NCBI GenBank assembly: GCA_964639525.1
Contig: CAZXDS010000152.1
Coordinates: 1-8,229, forward strand
Length of the DNA stretch: 8,229 nt
From: CAZXDS01 sp964639525
GTDB lineage: Bacteria; Bacteroidota; Ignavibacteria; Ignavibacteriales; Melioribacteraceae
Direction of reading: 5' to 3'
Each line of letters begins with the position of its first letter. The stretch's first letter is position 1. Below the pieces are notes generated by a model. That model did no database searches, was not told the origin of the DNA, and saw only the letters and a list, made by a program, of their open reading frames with translations. A program made the translations under genes and the position numbers. Below are positions 1-5,155 of this stretch, piece by piece.

Positions 1-1
1 T

Positions 2-2626
2 AATGGTGAACTTCTAATAGTATCTGATCAAAATGGAAATATAGTAGATTCATTATTTACGCGGAATCAGATTCCTAACATTTCAGTGGGGCGATATCCC
101 AACGGTTCGGAAAATATATTTTATTTTAACAATCCTACTCCGGGAACAGAAAATATTGACGATGGATTTTTAGAGTTTCTGAATCCGCCTGTTTTTGCAA
201 AGGCAAGAGGATTATATTCAAACCCCATCTCAGTTGATATCTCAAATCCCAATACAACGGGAAGTATTAGATATTCTATAAACGGCTCAGAGCCTACAAT
301 AAATTCAACTCTTTACACAGGAGCAATTTCAATATCCAATAGCACAGTATTAAGAGCTAAGATATTTTTTGAAGGTAAATTGCCCAGTAAAACAGAAACA
401 TATTCATATTTTATTAATACAATTCAAAGATTGCCGATAGTTTCTATTTCCACAAATCCGGATAACTTTTTTGATTATAATACGGGCATTTATGTTATGG
501 GACCCAATGCTGAAACTGCTTTCCCGTACTTCGGTGCAAATTTTTGGCAAGATTGGGAGCGACCGGTTCATATTGAATTATTTGAAGAAAATAATCAATT
601 TGGTTTCGAGATGGATTGCGGCGTGAAAATATTTGGTCAATGGAGCAGAGCAAACACACAAAAATCAATAGCATTTTTTGCGAGAGGTTCTTACGGATAT
701 TCAAAAATCAATTACAAGCTTTTCCCAAATCAAGAAATTGAAGAGTATCAAAATTTTGTTCTTCGTAACTCAGGCAATGATTGGAATAATACTATGCTTC
801 GAGATGCAGTAATGCAGAAAATAGTATCTCCTTTGGACATTGATATCCAAAACTATCGTCCGGCGGTTGTTTACTTAAATGGAGAATATTGGGGTTTACA
901 AAATATACGAGAAAAAGTGAACGAACATTATATTGAAGACCACTATGGAATACAGAGTGATGATGTAAATTTATTAGAAAATAATGCTGACATAGTTCAT
1001 GGCAACAAGGGTAATTACACGGAGATTTATAATTCTTTATCACAAATGAATATGGGAACTGATGAAGCATTTAACTACATCAATTCTAATATTGATATAA
1101 AAGAATTTATTGATTACTTTCTATCAGAAATATTTTTTGACAACAGAGATTGGCCCGGGAATAACATTAAATTTTGGCAGCAAAGAAGTACTAACTCAAA
1201 ATGGAGATGGATTCTTTATGACACTGATTATGGATTTGGAATTTGGGATCCTAATGCGTATCAATTTAACACTTTGGAATTTGCTCTTCAAAGCAATGGA
1301 CCTGATTGGCCTAACCCGCCTTGGTCAACTTATTTACTGAGGAAATTTTTAGAAAATGAAAATTTTAAAAATATGTTTATATCAAGGTTTTCTATTTACT
1401 CAAACACAATCTTTACTCCGGAAAGTATTAATGAAATCATTTCAGATTATTCATCAAAAATTCAAACGGAAATTCTATTTCATTTTCAGAGATGGGGCGG
1501 CAGTTACTCAAATTGGCTCTCAAATATTGCTGCGTTAAGAAACTTTGCAAATAATCGCTCAATTAATGTTACAAATCACTTTATAAGCAAATTTAATATA
1601 AGTGGACAATACAGATTAACGATAAATCAAAACACTGAAAAAGGAAAAGTTGAGATTAATGATGTGGAAGTTCACGGCAATTCGTGGCATGGAAATTTTT
1701 TTAATAATATTCCACTTGTACTAAAAGCAATTCCCAGAGCTAATTTTAAATTTTCTAATTGGGAAGGTGATATTACTTCAAACGAAAATCCAATTGAAGT
1801 AAGTAGCATTAATAATATCTCTATAACACCGGTTTTTATTTCACAAGTAAATACTAACATAGTTATTAATGAAATAAATTATAATTCGTCTGATACTTTT
1901 AATCCCGAAGATTGGATTGAATTATATAATTTGTCTGATGAATCTGTAGATTTATCGGGGTGGATTTTTCAAGATGAGGACCCAACTCCATATTTTACAA
2001 TCCCTGATAATACAATTATTGATGGAGATGGTTATGTGATTCTTTGTAGAGATACAATTCTCTTCAAATCAAAATTTCCTGATGTAACTCATTATTATGG
2101 TAACTACGGATTTGGACTAAGCGGCGGCGGCGAGTTAATTCGTCTTTACGATAATTCAGGTGCTTTAATTGATTCACTTACTTATGATGACAAAGACCCC
2201 TGGCCTCCGGAATGTGACGGGCACGGACCAACATTAGAATTAAAAAATCCGACATTAGATAATTCAAAATATTATTATTGGAAACCATCCGCCGGAAATG
2301 GAACCCCCGGAAAAGAAAATGATGTTTATACAGCAATTGATGATAAACCGGAACTTTTACCAAATGATTATGAACTATTTCAAAATTATCCAAATCCTTT
2401 TAATCCAAGTACTACAATCAAATATCAAATTCCTAACTCAGGTAAAGTAAAAATTGAAATATATAATTTGCTCGGGGAAAAAATTGAGACCTTAGTAAAT
2501 AGATATTTAGTCGCAGGAACATATTTGGTAAAAGTTAATGCCGAAAACCTTTCAAGTGGAATTTATTTTTACAAAATTAAAAGTGGTAATTTTTCAAAAA
2601 CCAAAAAAATGGTATTACTCAGATAA
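2..2626 (+). CDS. Secreted CotH-family kinase with lamin-tail domains and T9SS tail (5' partial)
   Basis: The frame is open from base 2, so at least 874 residues are visible and the real start lies upstream. The in-frame GTG at 86 falls inside a domain and is not a start. Domains in order: the end of a lamin-tail domain (LTD, about 2-170, ending GRYPNGSENIFYFNNPTPGT); a chitobiase/hexosaminidase C-terminal-like beta domain (about 200-415, SIRYSINGSEPT); a CotH kinase domain (about 430-1590); an InlB-repeat-like beta segment (about 1607-1840); a second LTD (about 1860-2290, INEINYNSSD...WIELYN); and a T9SS type A sorting domain (about 2368-2626, QNYPNPFNPSTTIKY). The CotH region keeps DWPGNN (1148-1165) and WILYDTDYGFG (1211-1240), which carry the acidic residues expected to bind metal-ATP in this atypical kinase family. 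Bacillus CotH phosphorylates spore coat proteins. Here the tail predicts surface export, and the substrate is unknown. The adaptor gene follows three bases after the stop, suggesting one operon. Confidence 0.9.
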   Translation, partial: NGELLIVSDQNGNIVDSLFTRNQIPNISVGRYPNGSENIFYFNNPTPGTENIDDGFLEFLNPPVFAKARGLYSNPISVDISNPNTTGSIRYSINGSEPTINSTLYTGAISISNSTVLRAKIFFEGKLPSKTETYSYFINTIQRLPIVSISTNPDNFFDYNTGIYVMGPNAETAFPYFGANFWQDWERPVHIELFEENNQFGFEMDCGVKIFGQWSRANTQKSIAFFARGSYGYSKINYKLFPNQEIEEYQNFVLRNSGNDWNNTMLRDAVMQKIVSPLDIDIQNYRPAVVYLNGEYWGLQNIREKVNEHYIEDHYGIQSDDVNLLENNADIVHGNKGNYTEIYNSLSQMNMGTDEAFNYINSNIDIKEFIDYFLSEIFFDNRDWPGNNIKFWQQRSTNSKWRWILYDTDYGFGIWDPNAYQFNTLEFALQSNGPDWPNPPWSTYLLRKFLENENFKNMFISRFSIYSNTIFTPESINEIISDYSSKIQTEILFHFQRWGGSYSNWLSNIAALRNFANNRSINVTNHFISKFNISGQYRLTINQNTEKGKVEINDVEVHGNSWHGNFFNNIPLVLKAIPRANFKFSNWEGDITSNENPIEVSSINNISITPVFISQVNTNIVINEINYNSSDTFNPEDWIELYNLSDESVDLSGWIFQDEDPTPYFTIPDNTIIDGDGYVILCRDTILFKSKFPDVTHYYGNYGFGLSGGGELIRLYDNSGALIDSLTYDDKDPWPPECDGHGPTLELKNPTLDNSKYYYWKPSAGNGTPGKENDVYTAIDDKPELLPNDYELFQNYPNPFNPSTTIKYQIPNSGKVKIEIYNLLGEKIETLVNRYLVAGTYLVKVNAENLSSGIYFYKIKSGNFSKTKKMVLLR
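2381..2405 (+). repeat. 25-base segment shared by two T9SS tails (copy 1)
   Basis: This segment encodes QNYPNPFN in the CotH tail and is base-for-base identical to 7736-7760 in the GH3 tail. Flanking DNA diverges quickly, although the encoded tails stay alignable. Protein-level constraint plus shared codon choice is the simplest explanation; local gene conversion is possible. Confidence 0.7.
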
Positions 2627-2629
2627 TTT

Positions 2630-3676
2630 ATGAATGATTTTATAAAAAACAATTGGACGGGTATTCTTGTAATCTCTTTAATATTACTTTCTCTTCCAAT
2701 TAAAATCTCGAACGAGATTCATACTTTTTTAAAAATTTTGCCTGCCCAACAATTTGTGGCAATCAAGGGTTCTAATGGTCAGATTATTACTCACTTAATT
2801 AATAATGTTACAGGTATTGTAGAAAAGTTAGAAACAATACAGGTGGACCGTGAAGACTTTGCGTCATTAAAAGTAAATATTGATAATCCGAATATAGCAT
2901 TGGGAGATACTCTCGCTACATTTTATTCCAGCCACACAGATTTAATTTTGGAAGAAATGAAAGGTGAAATACTGCGTCAGCAAAAGTTATTAAACTCCCA
3001 ATTAAGCGGGGAAAAGAGTTCAATAATTTCTGAGCAAGAAAAAATTTATGAAATTGCAAAAACAAAAGTTATTAATCAAAAGAAAATTTATAACAGAAAA
3101 TCAGAGTTGTTTAATAAGAAACTTATTTCACAAGAAGAATTTGACGACGTAAAGGATTTATTAAATATCGTAAAACTTGAAGAGGAAAAGGAATATCAAA
3201 AATTACTGACGTTTAAAACCGGTTCCAGGCAAGAGGATATTCAACTCACAAAGGAAACAATCAGCAATATTAAAAAACAAAAAAATGTGATAGAAAAAAG
3301 GATAAACAATTATCACATAATTGCCCCTTTCAATGGCAAAATATTGGGTTCATATTCGCTTGATACTTTATTTATACTTTCTGACGTGAATTTATACGTG
3401 GCTATAATTCCGGTTGATATTGAAGAGTCTTCAGAAATTATTAACGATAATAAAATTAGTTTTATCGATTTGGGGAAAGAGTATGATATTGCTATAAATA
3501 ATATGGAACCTGAAAGCAAAATTATTAACGGAAAGAATTTTGCCATTTTTAAAGCTGAATTTAAAACTGATAAAATACTGCATAATAATTTATTTGAGTG
3601 CAGTATAGACCGAGAAAAAAAATCATTATTTAATATTTTGAAAGATAATTTTATAAATATTTTTAATTTGCGTTAA
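2630..3676 (+). CDS. HlyD-like periplasmic adaptor (membrane fusion protein)
   Basis: The protein has 348 residues. It has a short cytoplasmic N-terminus and one membrane span (about 9-25). The first half of a lipoyl-like domain follows (about 43-98, ending ALGDTLATF). A long charged alpha-hairpin coiled coil covers about 104-228. The second lipoyl half is marked by APFNG at 232-236, and a C-terminal beta-barrel region follows (about 245-335). This split-lipoyl plus hairpin layout is that of adaptors linking an inner-membrane pump to an outer-membrane channel. The hairpin tip has R156, L160 and S167, the R-x3-L-x6-S spacing of the TolC-docking motif in AcrA/MacA-type adaptors. No ABC, RND or MFS pump is encoded nearby, so its inner-membrane partner is inferred to be the DUF4956 protein two genes on. 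The ATG lies three bases after the CotH stop with no Shine-Dalgarno, so translation may be coupled. A divergent family member is the only real alternative. Confidence 0.82.
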   Translation: MNDFIKNNWTGILVISLILLSLPIKISNEIHTFLKILPAQQFVAIKGSNGQIITHLINNVTGIVEKLETIQVDREDFASLKVNIDNPNIALGDTLATFYSSHTDLILEEMKGEILRQQKLLNSQLSGEKSSIISEQEKIYEIAKTKVINQKKIYNRKSELFNKKLISQEEFDDVKDLLNIVKLEEEKEYQKLLTFKTGSRQEDIQLTKETISNIKKQKNVIEKRINNYHIIAPFNGKILGSYSLDTLFILSDVNLYVAIIPVDIEESSEIINDNKISFIDLGKEYDIAINNMEPESKIINGKNFAIFKAEFKTDKILHNNLFECSIDREKKSLFNILKDNFINIFNLR

Positions 3677-4425
3677 TGAGATTGGAGTATAAATATATTG
3701 TCCCGATTTCTGAAATTAATAACTTCAGGAACCAACTTTTACCATTTGTTGAGTTAGACCCATATTCGGCAAAACGTAAAAAGAAAGAGTACACAGTTAA
3801 AAGTATTTATTTCGATTCTAAAAAATTGGCTGATTACAAAGCGAAAGTTGATGGACTTTATAAAAGGAAAAAAGTAAGAATCCGTAGTTATAATGATACA
3901 ACTAAAGATTCCATGGTGTTTTTAGAAATCAAGAAAAGAGTTGGTTCTCATGTTTATAAAAATCGTAGTCGTATTTCGCTCAATAATCTGGATTCTTTCT
4001 TAAATGAAAAAGATATTACTTTAATTGATGCAAGTGAGAATAATCTTGATGCAGAAAAATTTCTTTTTTACTATTTAAAAGGTTCCTTAAATCCGGTTAC
4101 GCTTGTTACTTATGAGCGAGAAGCTTTTTTCGCAAAGCATGACAGAACTCTTCGTATTACATTCGACAAAAATATTAGATTTAAAAGAGCAAATAATTAT
4201 CGGATTCTCTGTTCTCATAATTCTAGTTTTTTTAAGCAAAGTGCTTTTTTCCTTTTAGAAATAAAATTTGCGGAAGGTTTTCCAATTTGGTTGCAAGAAA
4301 TGTTAAGGCAATTCAATTTAGCAAGAAAATCTTTTTCAAAGTACGCCGCCAGCGTAGATGAAATAATTACTTTACAATCAAACAGATTAAATACTAATAT
4401 ACCAAATTGGAGCATGTATGCTTGA
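3676..4425 (+). CDS. VTC-domain polyphosphate polymerase-like protein
   Basis: The 249-residue protein is essentially one VTC tunnel domain (triphosphate tunnel metalloenzyme fold) with no SPX domain and no membrane span. Visible family marks are RLEYKY at 2-7, SIYFDS at 43-48, KKVRIRSY at 65-72 (R68 and R70), FLEIKKR at 82-88, YEREAFF at 146-152, R157/R160, LLEIKF at 193-198 and SFSKYA at 219-224. By order and spacing these match the basic tunnel residues and the metal-binding glutamate of yeast Vtc4, which makes polyphosphate from ATP. The exact residue equivalence is my inference. It probably acts in the cytoplasm at the membrane, next to the DUF4956 protein whose gene it overlaps. Its ATG shares one base with the stop of the adaptor gene (TAATG), so translation is probably coupled; no Shine-Dalgarno is seen. 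A related tunnel enzyme such as a CYTH triphosphatase is less likely given the C-terminal SKYA motif and the neighbours. Confidence 0.88.
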   Translation: MRLEYKYIVPISEINNFRNQLLPFVELDPYSAKRKKKEYTVKSIYFDSKKLADYKAKVDGLYKRKKVRIRSYNDTTKDSMVFLEIKKRVGSHVYKNRSRISLNNLDSFLNEKDITLIDASENNLDAEKFLFYYLKGSLNPVTLVTYEREAFFAKHDRTLRITFDKNIRFKRANNYRILCSHNSSFFKQSAFFLLEIKFAEGFPIWLQEMLRQFNLARKSFSKYAASVDEIITLQSNRLNTNIPNWSMYA

Positions 4426-5092
4426 CGGTTTCTCTGCAATATTCAAATACTCAATAACTCCTAATCAAATATTAGCGAATATATCAGTCGCTCTTATTTG
4501 CTCCATCTTTATTTCCATTTCTTATAGAAAAACATATAGCGGTCCGGGTTATTTAATTTCATTTGCTAATGCACTTATACTGCTTTCATTAATTACATCA
4601 ATTGTGATCATGATTATCGGTAATAATTTAGCGAGAGCATTTGGGCTAGTTGGGGCAATGTCGATTATTAGATTCAGAACAGCAGTTAAAGAAACTCATG
4701 ATATTGTTTATATATTTTTTGCATTAACAATAGGCATGGCTTCCGGTGTTGGGCTGCATTCCCTTGCAATTATCGGAACAATTTTTGTGGGAATTGTGTC
4801 TTTTTTTATTTCCAAGTTAACCGGTATTTCAAATAATAACGATAGCACTCTGTTGGAATTTAACATTGAAAATAGTAACGATAAGTCCACATCAGACTAT
4901 CAAAAAATTTTGGGGAAATACTCAAAAAAATTAAAGCTTACTAACATAAAATCTATAGATAATAATTTGATGCAAGTATCATATTATATAAAATTTAGAA
5001 AAGAAAACCAAAGTCTCGATTTAGTTAAAAAACTCCAAGAAATTGAAGGTGTTAATCATATCAGTCTTTTCTCCGATAACGAAAGTTTCTAA
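4418..5092 (+). CDS. DUF4956 family integral membrane protein
   Basis: The 224-residue protein has about four hydrophobic segments (roughly 18-36, 44-68, 95-110 and 112-134) and a soluble C-terminal domain (about 143-220) whose strand/helix pattern resembles an ACT-like fold. The DUF4956 signature is clear: GNNLARAFGLVGAMSIIRFR at 68-87, then TAVKETHDIVYIFFALTIGM at 88-107. This resembles the conserved core of MgtC-type membrane proteins, which also end in an ACT-like domain; that link is by eye only. The family has no established biochemical role, but it is recurrently next to VTC and CotH genes. I infer a membrane anchor or conduit for the VTC product. The start overlaps the VTC gene by eight bases, and GGAG at 4409-4412 sits five bases upstream of the ATG, supporting this start. 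No terminator-like hairpin follows the stop. Confidence 0.88.
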   Translation: MLDGFSAIFKYSITPNQILANISVALICSIFISISYRKTYSGPGYLISFANALILLSLITSIVIMIIGNNLARAFGLVGAMSIIRFRTAVKETHDIVYIFFALTIGMASGVGLHSLAIIGTIFVGIVSFFISKLTGISNNNDSTLLEFNIENSNDKSTSDYQKILGKYSKKLKLTNIKSIDNNLMQVSYYIKFRKENQSLDLVKKLQEIEGVNHISLFSDNESF

Positions 5093-5155
5093 AATTACTA
5101 AGATTATTGAGAGAATAAGATTTTATAATTTCTGACAAGATAATTAAGGAACCAA
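5093..5155 (+). promoter_or_regulatory. Candidate promoter spacer upstream of GH3 gene
   Basis: This 63-base AT-rich gap is the only sizeable gap between genes before the 3' end of the window. It contains TATAAT at 5124-5129, overlapped by TAATTTCT at 5126-5133, which is a partial match to the Bacteroidota -7 element TAnnTTTG. No convincing -33 or -35 partner is placed at the right distance; TTGAGA at 5107-5112 is only 11 bases upstream. The GH3 gene probably has its own promoter here, but read-through from the DUF4956 gene cannot be excluded. Confidence 0.28.
5146..5150 (+). promoter_or_regulatory. Ribosome binding site deciding the GH3 start
   Basis: AAGGA lies five bases upstream of the ATG at 5156. 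That ATG is followed directly by a good signal peptide, so the two signals agree on the start. Confidence 0.6.

Noticed and set aside
86..88. GTG as the start codon of the CotH-family gene
   Set aside because: The frame is open upstream to base 2 and encodes lamin-tail domain sequence, and no signal peptide follows the GTG.
495..1070. Minus-strand reading frames of 69 and 92 codons under the CotH kinase domain
   Set aside because: They lie fully inside a well-supported gene, have no ribosome binding site or recognisable domain, and are explained as shadow frames. The same holds for the other minus-strand frames over the adaptor, VTC, DUF4956 and GH3 genes.
1110..1538. Plus-strand frames of 76 and 60 codons in another phase of the CotH gene
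   Set aside because: The CotH frame here carries the conserved DWPGNN and YDTD motifs without interruption, so these alternate frames are not frameshifted gene fragments.
3676..4425. CYTH-type adenylate cyclase or thiamine triphosphatase
   Set aside because: The fold superfamily is shared, but the SFSKYA C-terminal motif, the overall motif order and the CotH/DUF4956 neighbours fit the VTC family better.
5107..5129. A full sigma-70 promoter from TTGAGA and TATAAT
   Set aside because: The spacing is only 11 bases, far short of the usual 16-18, so only a weak candidate promoter region is reported.
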